From contig NZ_JADEYR010000012.1 in assembly GCF_015209585.1 (NCBI RefSeq), positions 34,361-98,360 of the forward strand: a stretch of 64,000 nt of DNA, in the 5' to 3' direction. Positions 1 through 8,601 of the stretch are shown piece by piece (positions within the stretch are counted from its first letter, which is position 1; each line of letters starts with the position of its first letter). The translations under genes and the position numbers were made by a program. This stretch comes from Brachybacterium epidermidis (lineage in GTDB: Bacteria > Actinomycetota > Actinomycetes > Actinomycetales > Dermabacteraceae). The notes under the pieces were generated by a model. It did no database searches and had not been told where the DNA came from. It saw only the letters and a program-made list of their open reading frames with translations.

Positions 1-279
1 GGAGAAGAGTTCGACGCCAGTGTGATCGAGCGTCGCGAGGCCTCCGAGGGGAAGAACGGCAACGGTGGTGCCCCCACCCGGGTGGAGGTGCAGCTGATCG
101 ACCCGCCGGTCACGGCCTGGGTGCCGATGGACGCCGAAGCCGGACAGGTGGTCCGGGTGCGTCTGGGGTCGGTGGACCCCCGGAAGGGGAAGGCCCACTT
201 CGTGCCGGCGGGCCCCGCCGGAGCGGATGCGGCCGGCACCCCCGGCACGGCCGGCGCCACCACCGCCCAGAGCTGCTGA
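1..279 (+). CDS. RNB-domain ribonuclease, C-terminal end (5' truncated by window)
   Basis: An open frame enters from the left edge at base 1 and stops with TGA at 277-279, giving 92 residues of a longer protein. The stretch VQLIDPPVTAWVPMD followed by VRVRLGSVDP looks like the small beta-rich tail that follows the catalytic barrel in actinobacterial RNB-family (RNase II/R-like) exoribonucleases. The last 25 residues are Ala/Gly-rich. The catalytic region is outside the window, so the family call is by resemblance of the tail only. The next gene starts 14 bases downstream on the same strand and may be co-transcribed. Confidence 0.55.
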   Translation, partial: GEEFDASVIERREASEGKNGNGGAPTRVEVQLIDPPVTAWVPMDAEAGQVVRVRLGSVDPRKGKAHFVPAGPAGADAAGTPGTAGATTAQSC

Positions 280-293
280 CGGACACCGCTCCG

Positions 294-1064
294 ATGGCCT
301 CCTCCGAGCTGCTGGCGCTGCCCCGCGCTGCGGTCCTGATGCTGTGGGCGGGTGCCTACCTGCGGGGGGACGCGGGACCCGACGACGCCGCCCAACACGC
401 TCTGGGGACCGGGAAGGACCGCCCGGGGGCCGAGGGGGTCGAGCTGTTCGACTGGCTCACCGGGCTGCGCCGACTGCCCCTGGTGCAGCTGCGTCTGGTG
501 CTGCCGGTGCCTGGCAGGATCGCCGGTCTCGTCGGCCCGCCCACAGCGGTCCAGGCGGCGCTCGCGGCCGAACAGGCACTGGTGGTCACCGCGGCGGGGA
601 TCCCCGATCACACCCTGGTGCCCGAGGACACCCCGGTCTCCTCACTCCAGGGCCCGATCGCGCTGGTGGACTGGATGCAGTCCCCCGCGCCGCTCGGCGC
701 GAACCTGGCCCCTGCCAGCAGCTCCGGCACGGCCCGCGAGCAGCTGCTGCGCGTGATGCAGAGGGTCGCAGATTCCACGCAGGACCTGGACCTGGTGCCC
801 GACGAGCCGATCCCGGCCCGGGATCTCCCCTCCGGGTGGGCACGCACCATGCCGCCGCGGCACGTCACCGCAGCCGATGCGCACCTGCTCACCCTGGCGG
901 GCAGGATCCTGGCGCTCAGTGCGCAGGAGCTGCGGGCCGGCTCCCCCACTGCCCTCGCTCTGGCCGATGACCAGGCCCGACGGCGACTGCTAGAGGAGCT
1001 GCGCGACGCCGCCCGGGAGGCGCTGGTCGAGACGGTGCAGAGGGCAGCGGGCCCCGAGGGCTGA
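294..1064 (+). CDS. conserved actinobacterial protein of unknown function
   Basis: A 256-residue protein with ATG at 294, 14 bases after the RNB gene. It is Leu/Ala-rich and mostly helical in character. No signal peptide, transmembrane segment, metal site or nucleotide motif is evident. The N-terminal third ([21 protein letters not shown]) could form a hydrophobic helical core rather than a membrane anchor. Position and strand suggest co-transcription with the upstream ribonuclease, so an RNA-related role is possible, but nothing in the sequence shows it. The gene ends convergently against glgA with a short hairpin over its stop codon. Confidence 0.7.
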   Translation: MASSELLALPRAAVLMLWAGAYLRGDAGPDDAAQHALGTGKDRPGAEGVELFDWLTGLRRLPLVQLRLVLPVPGRIAGLVGPPTAVQAALAAEQALVVTAAGIPDHTLVPEDTPVSSLQGPIALVDWMQSPAPLGANLAPASSSGTAREQLLRVMQRVADSTQDLDLVPDEPIPARDLPSGWARTMPPRHVTAADAHLLTLAGRILALSAQELRAGSPTALALADDQARRRLLEELRDAAREALVETVQRAAGPEG

Positions 1065-1071
1065 GCCCTCG
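1055..1071 (+). terminator. short hairpin over the stop codon, between convergent genes
   Basis: CGAGGGC (1055-1061) and GCCCTCG (1065-1071) form a 7-bp GC-only stem with the TGA stop as its three-base loop. There is no T-tract. It sits between convergent genes and could end transcription in either direction. Confidence 0.4.
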
Positions 1072-1088
1072 CCCCGCACCCCCGGCAC

Positions 1089-2285
1089 TCAGGCCCCGTG
1101 GGACTCCAGCACCGCGCGGTACACCTCGACGGTGCGCTCCCCGATGGACGTCCAGGAGAAGTGCTCGGCCGCGCGACGCCGGGATGCCTCCCCCATCTGC
1201 CGGGCGCGATCCGGGTCGGAGAGCATGCGCTCCAAGGCCCGGGCCATGTCGGCGATGAACCTCTCGGGATCGGTGGGGGTGCCGGTGCCGTCGGTGAGCT
1301 GGTCGAAGTGCACCAGGTACCCGGTCTCGCCGTCCACCACCACCTCGGGGATCCCGCCGGTGGCGGAGGCCACCACGGGCGTGCCGCAGGCCATCGCCTC
1401 GAGGTTCACGATCCCCAGGGGCTCGTACACGCTGGGGCACACGAAGGTGGTGGCGTGGGTGAGGATCTGCGTGAGCTCTGTGCGCGGCAGCATCTCGGTG
1501 ATCAGGTGCACGTTGCCGCGGTCGCGGTTCAGCTCGGCGACCAGGTCGTCCACCTCTGCGGCGATCTCTGGGGTGTCCGGGGCGCCGGCGCACAGCACCA
1601 CCTGGTGCTCGGCGGGCAGCTCCCGCACGGCGCGCAGGAAGTACGGCAGGCCCTTCTGCCGGGTGATGCGGCCGACGAACACGATGGTCGTCGCCTCCGG
1701 ATCGATGCCGCGCGAGGTCAGAGCGGTGGTCTCCGGGTTCGGGGACCACTGGTCGATGTCGATCCCGTTGTGGACCACGTGCACGCGGGCCGGGTCCACG
1801 GTCGGGTAGGAGCGCAGGATGTCCTCCCGCATCCCGGCGGAGACCGCGATCACCCCTGCGGCGGCCTCGTAGGCGGCGCGCTCGGCGAAGGAGCTCAGGC
1901 GGTAGCCTCCGCCCAGCTGCTCCGCCTTCCACGGCCGCAGCGGCTCCAGGGAGTGGGCGCTGAGCACGTGGGGCATGCCGTGCAGCAGGGAGGCCACGTG
2001 CCCGGCGAAGTTCGCGTACCAGGTGTGGGAGTGGACCAGGTCCGCGCCCTCGCAGTCCGCCGCGATCAGCAGGTCGGTGCCCAAGGTGCTGAGGGCGGCG
2101 TTGCTGCCGGAGAGCTCGGCAGGGGGCCGGTAGGAGGTGGTGTCCTGCTCGTCGCGGTCCGCCCCGAAGGCGCGCACCTGCACCTCGATGTGGTCCCGCA
2201 GGACGGCCGACAGCTCTGCGACGTGCACACCCGCCCCGCCGTACACCTCCGGTGGGTACTCCTTGGTCAGCAGATCCACGCGCAT
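1089..2285 (-). CDS. glgA: glycogen synthase, corynebacterial GT4 type (GlgA/GlgM)
   Basis: A 398-residue GT-B glycosyltransferase of the GT4 family. In actinobacteria this family extends alpha-1,4-glucan, or makes maltose-1-phosphate (GlgM), from ADP-glucose in the cytoplasm. The N-terminal YGGAGVHV loop (residues 15-22) is the acceptor-side glycine motif. GRITRQKG (195-202) supplies the Arg/Lys that contact the nucleotide sugar, and E278 and E286 form the E-x7-E motif. Length matches the corynebacterial family, not the 470-residue GT5 bacterial enzymes. The start has a strong GGAGG site. It is divergent from glgC with about 80 bases between starts, an arrangement also known in mycobacteria. 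Whether the product is glycogen or maltose-1-phosphate cannot be told here. Confidence 0.92.
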   Translation of the reverse strand: MRVDLLTKEYPPEVYGGAGVHVAELSAVLRDHIEVQVRAFGADRDEQDTTSYRPPAELSGSNAALSTLGTDLLIAADCEGADLVHSHTWYANFAGHVASLLHGMPHVLSAHSLEPLRPWKAEQLGGGYRLSSFAERAAYEAAAGVIAVSAGMREDILRSYPTVDPARVHVVHNGIDIDQWSPNPETTALTSRGIDPEATTIVFVGRITRQKGLPYFLRAVRELPAEHQVVLCAGAPDTPEIAAEVDDLVAELNRDRGNVHLITEMLPRTELTQILTHATTFVCPSVYEPLGIVNLEAMACGTPVVASATGGIPEVVVDGETGYLVHFDQLTDGTGTPTDPERFIADMARALERMLSDPDRARQMGEASRRRAAEHFSWTSIGERTVEVYRAVLESHGA

Positions 2286-2352
2286 GACGATCCCTCCTCC
2301 GGCACCTTCGTCCGAGGGCCGTTCGACGACGTGATGGACACCACCCTTGCAT

Positions 2353-2358
2353 TATCCT
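2353..2358 (+). promoter_or_regulatory. -10 element for leaderless glgC transcript
   Basis: TATCCT ends six bases before the glgC ATG at 2365, so transcription would start at or next to the ATG. No Shine-Dalgarno sequence precedes that ATG. No convincing -35 was seen. Confidence 0.5.
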
Positions 2359-2364
2359 CGACGC

Positions 2365-3603
2365 ATGCAGAAGAAGGTCCTCGCCATCGTTCTCGCAGGC
2401 GGAGAGGGCAAGCGCCTGATGCCGCTCACCCTCGACCGGGCGAAGCCCGCCGTCCCCTTCGGCGGGATCTACCGCCTGATCGACTTCGCTCTGTCCAACA
2501 TCGTCAACTCCGGCTACCTGCGCGTGGTGGTGCTCACGCAGTACAAGTCGCACTCCCTGGACAAGCACATCTCCCAGACGTGGCGCATGAGCTCGCTGCT
2601 GGGCAACTACGTGGCCCCGGTGCCGGCGCAGCAGCGCATGGGCAAGCACTGGTACCGCGGCTCCTCCGATGCGATCTACCAGTCGCTGAACCTGCTTCAC
2701 GACGAGAAGCCCGACTACGTGGTGGTGGTCGGGGCGGACCACGTGTACCGCATGGACTTCTCCCAGATGCTGGATGCGCACATCGAGTCGGGCAAGCCGT
2801 GCACGGTGGCAGCCATCCGCCAGCCGATCGAGATGTCCGATCAGTTCGGGGTGATCGAGACGGTCCCGGAGGACCCCACCACCATCGCCCGCTTCGTGGA
2901 GAAGCCCAAGGAGACCACCGGGCTGGCCGATGACCCCAGCCAGGTCCTGGCCTCGATGGGCAACTACGTCTTCACCGCCGATGCCCTGGTCGAAGCGGTC
3001 ACCAAGGACGCCGAGGACGACGGGACCGCCCACGACATGGGCGGGGACATCGTGCCGTACTTCGTGGCACAGCAGGCCGCCGGGGTCTACGACTTCATCC
3101 ACAACGACGTGCCGGGCTCCACCGATCGCGATCGCGACTACTGGCGGGACGTGGGCACGCTGGATGCGTTCTACGACGCCCACATGGACCTGATCGCCAT
3201 CCATCCGGTGTTCAACCTCTACAACGAGGACTGGCCCACCTACACCGGTCACCGCACCGTGCCGCCGGCGAAGTTCGTCCACGCCGGGCCGGGCCGCATG
3301 GGTTCGGCGGTGGACTCGATCATCTCCCCCGGAGTGGTGATCTCCGGTGCGCAGGTCTCCAACTCGGTGGTCTCGCCCGGCGTGCGGATGAACTCCTGGT
3401 CGGCCGTCTCGGACTCGGTGATCATGGACGGCGTCTCCGTCGGCCGTCACAGCCAGATCCACCGGGCGATCATCGACAAGAACGTCGTGGTCCCGCCCCG
3501 CACTCAGATCAGCCTGGACGCGGAGCAGGACCGCGCGCGCGGCTTCGTGGTCACCGAGTCGGGGATCACCGTGATCGGCAAGGGCACGGTCCTCGAACCG
3601 TGA
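2365..3603 (+). CDS. glgC: glucose-1-phosphate adenylyltransferase
   Basis: A 412-residue ADP-glucose pyrophosphorylase that makes ADP-glucose from glucose-1-phosphate and ATP, feeding the divergent glgA. The N-terminal nucleotidyltransferase loop [13 protein letters not shown] (10-22) and the [10 protein letters not shown] substrate lysine segment are intact. The C-terminal third carries hexapeptide left-handed beta-helix repeats ([21 protein letters not shown]). ATG 2365 is preferred over an in-frame TTG at 2347 because family members begin at [13 protein letters not shown] and because a -10 element sits six bases upstream of it. The stop overlaps the GTG of serB by four bases (GTGA), implying translational coupling. 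Confidence 0.96.
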   Translation: MQKKVLAIVLAGGEGKRLMPLTLDRAKPAVPFGGIYRLIDFALSNIVNSGYLRVVVLTQYKSHSLDKHISQTWRMSSLLGNYVAPVPAQQRMGKHWYRGSSDAIYQSLNLLHDEKPDYVVVVGADHVYRMDFSQMLDAHIESGKPCTVAAIRQPIEMSDQFGVIETVPEDPTTIARFVEKPKETTGLADDPSQVLASMGNYVFTADALVEAVTKDAEDDGTAHDMGGDIVPYFVAQQAAGVYDFIHNDVPGSTDRDRDYWRDVGTLDAFYDAHMDLIAIHPVFNLYNEDWPTYTGHRTVPPAKFVHAGPGRMGSAVDSIISPGVVISGAQVSNSVVSPGVRMNSWSAVSDSVIMDGVSVGRHSQIHRAIIDKNVVVPPRTQISLDAEQDRARGFVVTESGITVIGKGTVLEP

Positions 3604-4265
3604 CGGGGCCCGGGTCCGCCGGTGCCGTCACCGGGCTGCTGGTCTCCGACGTCGACTCGACCTTCCTCACCCAGGAGGTGATCGAGCTGGTGGCCGATCA
3701 CGCCGGGGTGCGGAGCGAGGTGGAGCGCATCACCGAGCAGGCGATGCGCGGGGAGCTGGACTTCTCCGACTCCCTGCGCCGCCGGGTCGCCCTGCTGGAG
3801 GGCCTTCCCGCCGCCGTGCTGGCGAGTGTGCGCGAGGTGCTGGTCCCCACCGACGGTGCCGTCAACCTGATGCGCCACGCGCAGCGGGCTGGATGGGTGA
3901 CCGCGCTGGTCTCGGGGGGCTTCCATGAGGTGATCGACGAGCTGGCCGCGGCCACCGGCATCCATCACGTGGTCGCCAACCGGTTCGAGATCCGCGAGGG
4001 TCGGCTCACCGGTCGGGTCGACGGGCCGATCATCGACGGGCAGGCGAAGCTGCGCACCCTCGAGGATCTCGCCGAGCGCTACGAGGTGCCGCGGTCGCGC
4101 GTGGTCGCCGTCGGCGACGGTGCCAACGACCGGGCGATGGTGCGCGCCGCCGGGATCGGCATCGCGTTCAACGCCAAGCCGGCACTGCGGGAAGCGGCCG
4201 ACGTGATCGTGGACGGGAGCCTGGCCGACGTGTGGCCCCACCTGGAGGCCGCCGCCGGGGCCTGA
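3600..4265 (+). CDS. serB: phosphoserine phosphatase, HAD superfamily
   Basis: A 221-residue HAD hydrolase of the SerB type, which removes phosphate from phosphoserine in the last step of serine synthesis. Motif I is DVDST (17-21, nucleophile D17, acid/base D19). Motif II is the Ser of ALVSGGF, and motifs III/IV are the conserved Lys plus [10 protein letters not shown] near the C-terminus. The GTG start at 3600 overlaps the glgC stop. Other SerB proteins can carry an N-terminal ACT domain; none is present here. Other small-molecule HAD substrates are possible, but the motif set and the four-helix cap spacing fit SerB best. Confidence 0.85.
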   Translation: MTGPGSAGAVTGLLVSDVDSTFLTQEVIELVADHAGVRSEVERITEQAMRGELDFSDSLRRRVALLEGLPAAVLASVREVLVPTDGAVNLMRHAQRAGWVTALVSGGFHEVIDELAAATGIHHVVANRFEIREGRLTGRVDGPIIDGQAKLRTLEDLAERYEVPRSRVVAVGDGANDRAMVRAAGIGIAFNAKPALREAADVIVDGSLADVWPHLEAAAGA

Positions 4266-4276
4266 GAGCGCTCAGG
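4261..4276. terminator. small palindrome across convergent stop codons
   Basis: CCTGAG (4261-4266) and CTCAGG (4271-4276) are separated by AGCG. They cover the stops of serB and the opposing phosphatase gene. The stem is only 6 bp with no T-run, so it is at most a weak bidirectional terminator. Confidence 0.3.
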
Positions 4277-4799
4277 GCCTGACGATGGTGTGCAGTGTCA
4301 GCGAGCCGTCGGTGAGCTCGGACCAGTGCGCGAGCGGCCCGGAGAGGACGCCCATCGCACCGGTGGGCAGCCCGATCCTGGCCTGGGCCACGGATCCGGC
4401 ATCCGAGTCGTCGTCGGCGAGCTGGGCGACCATGCTGGACATGGTGGGCTCGTGGCCGATCACCATCACCACCGCGTCCTCATCGGCGCAGGAGCGGATC
4501 AGCGCTGCCAGTTCGGTGGTGCCGCCGTTGTAAATGTCCTCATGGAGGCTGACCGTGCCGTCGAAGCCGTGCATGGTCGAGAGCAGGTGCTCCCAGGTCT
4601 CCCTGGTGCGCGCGGCGTCGGAGACCAGCACACGGGTGGGGCGCACGTTCTGGGACTCGAGGTACTCCCCCACCAGCTGCGCCTGGGAGTGGCCGCGATC
4701 GGTGAGGCGCCGCTCGTGGTCCGGCTGGCCGGCGCCGCTGTCGGCCTTGCCGTGGCGCATGAGGAGCAGGAGCCGACTGTCGGGGTCGGAGGATGACAT
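4272..4799 (-). CDS. SixA-like histidine phosphatase
   Basis: A 175-residue branch-1 histidine phosphatase. LLLLMRHGKAD holds the catalytic RHG triplet (R15-H16-G17), and VIGHEPTMS contains the second histidine. HERRLTDRGHSQAQ is typical of this small SixA subgroup. In Escherichia coli SixA acts on phosphohistidine in signalling proteins; the substrate in actinobacteria is not known. No signal peptide is seen, so a cytoplasmic location is likely. It lies 60 bases downstream of fabG on the same strand and may share its transcript. It converges with serB. Confidence 0.85.
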   Translation of the reverse strand: MSSSDPDSRLLLLMRHGKADSGAGQPDHERRLTDRGHSQAQLVGEYLESQNVRPTRVLVSDAARTRETWEHLLSTMHGFDGTVSLHEDIYNGGTTELAALIRSCADEDAVVMVIGHEPTMSSMVAQLADDDSDAGSVAQARIGLPTGAMGVLSGPLAHWSELTDGSLTLHTIVRP

Positions 4800-4859
4800 G
4801 AGGGGGCGATCACACCTTGTGCATCGGGGACAGGAGGGCCGGGATCGGAGCGGCCAGGA

Positions 4860-5585
4860 TCAGTGTCCCATGCCGAGGCCGCCGTCGACGGGGATCACGG
4901 CGCCGGAGATGTAGGCGGCGTCGTCGCTGGCGATGAACGCCACCACGCGGGCCACCTCGGAGGGGTCGGCGAAGCGACCCGCGGGGATGGCCTTGCGATA
5001 GGAGTCCTGCAGCTCGTCGGAGAGCTGTGCGGTCATGTCGGTGTCGATGTAGCCGGGTGCGACCACGTTCGCGGTGATGCCGCGCGAGCCCAGCTCGCGG
5101 GTCAGCGCGCGGGCGATGCCGACCAGCCCGGCCTTCGAGGCGGCGTAGTTGATCTGGCCGGGCGAGCCGTACAGGCCCACCACGGAGCTGATCAGCACGA
5201 TGCGGCCCTTCTTCCTGCGCATCATCGAGCGGATCACCCTCTTGATGGTGCGGAAGGACCCGGTGAGGTTGGTGTCCACCACGGACTCGAAGGAGTCATC
5301 GCCCATCCGCAGCAGCAGCTGGTCGTCGGTGATGCCGGCGTTGGCGACGAGCACCTCGATGGGTCCGTTGGCCTCCTCGGCGGTCTTCACCGCCGCGTCG
5401 AGGCTGTCCCCGTCGGTGACGTCCGCGGCCACGGTGAGCGCGCCGTCGGGCCCACCGGAGCCGGACCTGCTGGTGACGGCGACCTTGTCCCCGCGCCGCA
5501 GGAACTCCTCAGCGATGGCGCGGCCGATGCCTCGGTTGCCCCCGGTGATGAGGACGCTGCGCGGTTCGGTGGCGGGATCGGACAT
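4860..5585 (-). CDS. fabG: 3-oxoacyl-[ACP] reductase
   Basis: A 241-residue short-chain dehydrogenase that reduces 3-oxoacyl-ACP with NADPH in fatty acid elongation. The cofactor loop TGGNRGIG is at 14-21, with NAG at 82-84 and the catalytic set N106, S134, Y147 and K151 in the right spacing. The C-terminus PVDGGLGMGH is typical of FabG. ATG 5585 is chosen because AGGAG stands just upstream and homologues begin near here; upstream in-frame sequence has no homology character. In many actinobacteria fabG is followed by an enoyl-ACP reductase gene (inhA/fabI), but that gene is not here. Confidence 0.93.
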   Translation of the reverse strand: MSDPATEPRSVLITGGNRGIGRAIAEEFLRRGDKVAVTSRSGSGGPDGALTVAADVTDGDSLDAAVKTAEEANGPIEVLVANAGITDDQLLLRMGDDSFESVVDTNLTGSFRTIKRVIRSMMRRKKGRIVLISSVVGLYGSPGQINYAASKAGLVGIARALTRELGSRGITANVVAPGYIDTDMTAQLSDELQDSYRKAIPAGRFADPSEVARVVAFIASDDAAYISGAVIPVDGGLGMGH

Positions 5586-5708
5586 CGGCTCTCCTGAGGT
5601 GGGGTCGGGCACAGGGCCCCGGGCTGGGTGTGCTCTACGATACGTGGCAGGAATGGTCGCAACCTTCGGGGGGAGCCGACCGCAGTCGACATCGGGAAGG
5701 TGCCTCAG

Positions 5709-7226
5709 ATGGCATATCGCTTCAATCCTCCGCCGAACTGGCCCATCGAGGACCCGAACTGGACTCCGCCCCCGGGGTGGCAGCCCGATCCGTCGTGGGG
5801 CCCGCCGCCGGCCGACTGGAACTTCTGGGTCGATGCGGATGCTCCTGCCGAGGGCGGTGACGCGTCCGGTGGTGAGGTGACCGGCGGCAGCGTGCCTGTC
5901 GAGGACAGCGCGGTCGAGGACGCCTCTGATCCCGCCCCCCTGCCTGAGGACGACGCCACCCGCGTGGCCGGCACCGGCGAGCCGGCCTCCGCCGATGCCG
6001 CTCCCCTTCCCGAGGACGATGCGACCCCTCTCGCCGGCACCGGCGAGCAGGCGCCGGCCGAGGATCCCGGCAGCGCCGCGCAGGTCGGCGAGGGTCCGAT
6101 CGAGCAGCCGGGTGCGCCCGAGACCGCGGAGTACGGCGGCCCGGATCTGGAGGCCGATCTGGCCCAGCAGGCACCCTACGAGACGGGCGACCAGGGCTAC
6201 TCCGACCAGTCCTACCCGCAGCAGGGCACGAACCACCCTGTCGACGGATCTGCCACTGTCGGCGGTCTCGCCGCCGGAGGGGCCGCTGCCGGCTACGGCC
6301 AGGCATCGCCGAACCAGGGCTACGGGCAGGACTCCGTCGACCAGGGGTACGGCCAGGCATCGCCCTACGGTCAGGCGTCCCCCAGCCAGGGCTACGGCCA
6401 GGCGTCCCCGAACCAGGGCTACGGGCAGGATCCCGTCGACCAGGGGTACGGTCAGGCATCGCCCTACGGCCAGGCGTCCCCCAGCCAGGGCTACGGCTCC
6501 CCGGACAGCGCATCGCAGTGGACGGCCACCACGAGCCCCGAGAACGCGCCGAAGAAGAGTGCGATCGCTCGCTTCTGGTGGGTCGGCTGCCTCGTGCTAC
6601 TGCTCATCGGCCTGCTGATCGCCGGTCTGGTGGGCGGCCTGGTGCTGATGAACCGCGGCGGCGACGATCCCACAGGAGACGGGGGAACCACCACCACCGC
6701 CACGGAGGATCCCACCTCCGAGGATCCCACCTCCGACGATCCCACCTCCGAGGATCCCACCTCCGAGGAGGCCGCCAGCGACGACGTCGTCACCCCGTCG
6801 GTGCTTCCCACCGTCGACCCGGCGGCCGAACCCGTCGAGGTCGTCTCCATGGACGGACGCGGCACGATGCAGGTCTCGATGGAATGGCTGCCCGCCGACC
6901 AGCTCCCCAGTGTGTATGGCGGCAACATCGAGCCCAGCGAGAACGGCGACTACCTGGCGGCGACGGCGAAGATTACCGTCACCGAGGGCGAGTTATACTT
7001 CAACCCGTTCACCTTCGCGGTCGTCACTCCGTACGGCGGCAAGCTCGACCCCGCCACCGAGACCTTCTCGCTGAAGGACGCTGGGGTCGGCATGGATGCG
7101 CCCACCGATATCAAGGCCGGTGAGGAGTACACGATCCGAATGCTGTTCGCACCTGTGCGCGCCGGTGGGCTGAAGCTGGAGTTCGACTCCTTCACCGACC
7201 AGTACACCTGGGACGTCCCTGAGTGA
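5709..7226 (+). CDS. membrane protein with FNPPPNWP head, GYGQ repeats and a C-terminal extracytoplasmic domain
   Basis: A 505-residue protein of unknown function. It has a Pro/Trp-rich head (MAYRFNPPPNWP, then three more PPxxW-like units, residues 1-45) and an acidic low-complexity stretch (45-190). A Gly/Tyr/Gln/Ser-rich block of two 33-residue repeats follows (195-260), then one transmembrane helix at about 287-312, a Glu-Asp-Pro-Thr-Ser repeat linker (333-352), and a C-terminal globular domain of about 130 residues resembling DUF4352-type extracytoplasmic domains. The expected topology is N-in, C-out. ATG 5709 opens directly on the conserved head. The stop overlaps the next gene by four bases, and that gene shares the head motif. 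Confidence 0.75.
   Translation: MAYRFNPPPNWPIEDPNWTPPPGWQPDPSWGPPPADWNFWVDADAPAEGGDASGGEVTGGSVPVEDSAVEDASDPAPLPEDDATRVAGTGEPASADAAPLPEDDATPLAGTGEQAPAEDPGSAAQVGEGPIEQPGAPETAEYGGPDLEADLAQQAPYETGDQGYSDQSYPQQGTNHPVDGSATVGGLAAGGAAAGYGQASPNQGYGQDSVDQGYGQASPYGQASPSQGYGQASPNQGYGQDPVDQGYGQASPYGQASPSQGYGSPDSASQWTATTSPENAPKKSAIARFWWVGCLVLLLIGLLIAGLVGGLVLMNRGGDDPTGDGGTTTTATEDPTSEDPTSDDPTSEDPTSEEAASDDVVTPSVLPTVDPAAEPVEVVSMDGRGTMQVSMEWLPADQLPSVYGGNIEPSENGDYLAATAKITVTEGELYFNPFTFAVVTPYGGKLDPATETFSLKDAGVGMDAPTDIKAGEEYTIRMLFAPVRAGGLKLEFDSFTDQYTWDVPE
6291..6488 (+). repeat. two tandem 99-bp coding repeats
   Basis: Units at 6291-6389 and 6390-6488 encode nearly identical 33-residue blocks built from GYGQASP, GYGQD and YGQASP pieces. 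They differ mainly at Ser/Pro in QDSVDQ versus QDPVDQ and at silent sites, so the duplication is recent. Confidence 0.9.
6705..6764 (+). repeat. four tandem 15-bp repeats encoding E/D-D-P-T-S
   Basis: GAGGATCCCACCTCC occurs four times in a row, the third copy with GAC for GAG. It forms the acidic linker just outside the membrane helix of the host protein. Confidence 0.9.
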
Positions 7227-7708
7227 CCGAGCGCTTCAACCCGCCGCCGAACTGGCCGGAACCCCCGCACGACGGGTGGGTGCCTCCCGCGGACTTCCGT
7301 CCGCAGCACGGGTGGGGGCCGGTTCCGGCCGGTTGGCGGCTGTGGCTGAGTGAGCGGCTGCCCTCGCGTGGGGAGCCGCCTCTGCAGCTGTCGGAGGACG
7401 TCCCGGCCAGCGGCGCCCGCCCGCGGGCGCGGGTGGACACCTATCCGGTGTCGGTGCTGAATCCCGGCATGTGGTCAGAGAACCACCTGCAGGACGAGGA
7501 CTACGGCTTCCCCCCGGCGAAACCGGTGAAGAACCGTCCGCGGCTGCGGCTGGCGATGACGATCCTGGCGACCGTGCTGGGCTTCCTTCTGGCCGCCGCG
7601 ACCGCGGTGATGTTCGTGATGCTCACCGACTTCGCCGTCGAGAAGCTGCCCGGCATGATGACCGGCTGGCTCGGTGCCGCCCTCCCGGTCACACCGGGCG
7701 ACGTATGA
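7223..7708 (+). CDS. small membrane protein with FNPPPNWP head
   Basis: A 161-residue protein whose first 40 residues (MTERFNPPPNWPEPP, then WGPVPAGW) repeat the Pro/Trp head of the preceding gene. A basic stretch (KPVKNRPRLRL) leads into one transmembrane helix at about 112-135, followed by a short tail ending in PGDV. GTG 7223 overlaps the upstream stop (GTGA) and its own stop overlaps the SURF1-like gene (ATGA), so the three are translationally coupled. No catalytic motif is seen. A shared partner-binding head on two neighbouring membrane proteins is an inference from the repeat. Confidence 0.75.
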   Translation: MTERFNPPPNWPEPPHDGWVPPADFRPQHGWGPVPAGWRLWLSERLPSRGEPPLQLSEDVPASGARPRARVDTYPVSVLNPGMWSENHLQDEDYGFPPAKPVKNRPRLRLAMTILATVLGFLLAAATAVMFVMLTDFAVEKLPGMMTGWLGAALPVTPGDV

Positions 7709-8601
7709 CGGCGTCCTCGTCCCAGGCCGCCCCGTCCGCCCGGCGCCGAGTCCTCCTCAGCCGCGACACCCTCGTCGGGCTGCTCGTCGTACTGCTGGCG
7801 ATGGCCGTCTGCGCAGGACTGGGGCGGTGGCAGTACGGCCGGTTCGAGGACCGCCGCGACCAGGCCCGGATCGTCGAGGCCAACTACGACGCGGAGCCGG
7901 TAGCCCTCGATCAGGTGCTCGATGATCCGGCAGCCGGTCTCGGCCCGGCGGACGACTGGACTCCAGTGCAGCTGCGGGGCCAGTACTGCACCGACCGCGC
8001 CTGCGAGCTGTACGTGCGCAACCGCACCCAGGGCTCCCAGGTCGGGTTCTGGCAGCTGGTCCCCTTCGAGGCCGATGACGGCACTGTGCTGCTGGTGGTG
8101 CGGGGATGGGTGACCGCCCACGACCAGGACTCCGCCCCGGCCGATCCGCCGTCCGTTCCCGAGGGGCAGCGGACCATCACGGTGCGACTGCGACCGGCCG
8201 AACCCCCGCTCGAGCGCCGCGGCAACCCGCGCGGGCAGGTCCACTCGGTGGCGCCGGAGCAGATCGCCCCGGTGCTTCCTTTGGAGCAGTTCGGGGATCT
8301 CGATGCGGATCTGGTGACGGGGGCCTACGGCAGCCTGGTCTCGGAGGATCCGCCTGCGGACAAGCCCACTGCCCTGGAGCCCCCGGACACCTCCCTGGGC
8401 CCGCACCTGTCCTACGCGTTCCAGTGGTGGATCTTCGCCCTGTTCTTCCCGGCGGCCCTGGTCTACCGCACCCACCGCCTGATCCAGGAGGAGTCCGACG
8501 ATGACGACACCCCCTCCCGTGCCGCCCGGGAGCCCCGTGCACGACGCCGCAGCCGCGATGAGGAGGAAGAGGATGCGCTCCTCGAGCACCCCCAGCACTG
8601 A
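7705..8601 (+). CDS. SURF1-family membrane protein
   Basis: A 298-residue protein of the SURF1/Shy1 family, linked to cytochrome c oxidase assembly. It has the typical two-helix layout: an N-terminal transmembrane segment at about 20-40, followed by LGRWQYGR near 41-48, and a second one near 232-255 (FQWWIFALFFPAALVYR). The large extracytoplasmic loop between them contains the family-typical VRGWV. A charged cytoplasmic tail (RRRSRDEEEED) follows. The ATG at 7705 overlaps the previous stop. A specific role in haem insertion is family knowledge, not visible here. Confidence 0.85.
   Translation: MTASSSQAAPSARRRVLLSRDTLVGLLVVLLAMAVCAGLGRWQYGRFEDRRDQARIVEANYDAEPVALDQVLDDPAAGLGPADDWTPVQLRGQYCTDRACELYVRNRTQGSQVGFWQLVPFEADDGTVLLVVRGWVTAHDQDSAPADPPSVPEGQRTITVRLRPAEPPLERRGNPRGQVHSVAPEQIAPVLPLEQFGDLDADLVTGAYGSLVSEDPPADKPTALEPPDTSLGPHLSYAFQWWIFALFFPAALVYRTHRLIQEESDDDDTPSRAAREPRARRRSRDEEEEDALLEHPQH

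Noticed and set aside
2347..2364. TTG 2347 as the glgC start
   Set aside because: It adds six unconserved residues that overlap the -10 element; ATG 2365 matches the family N-terminus.
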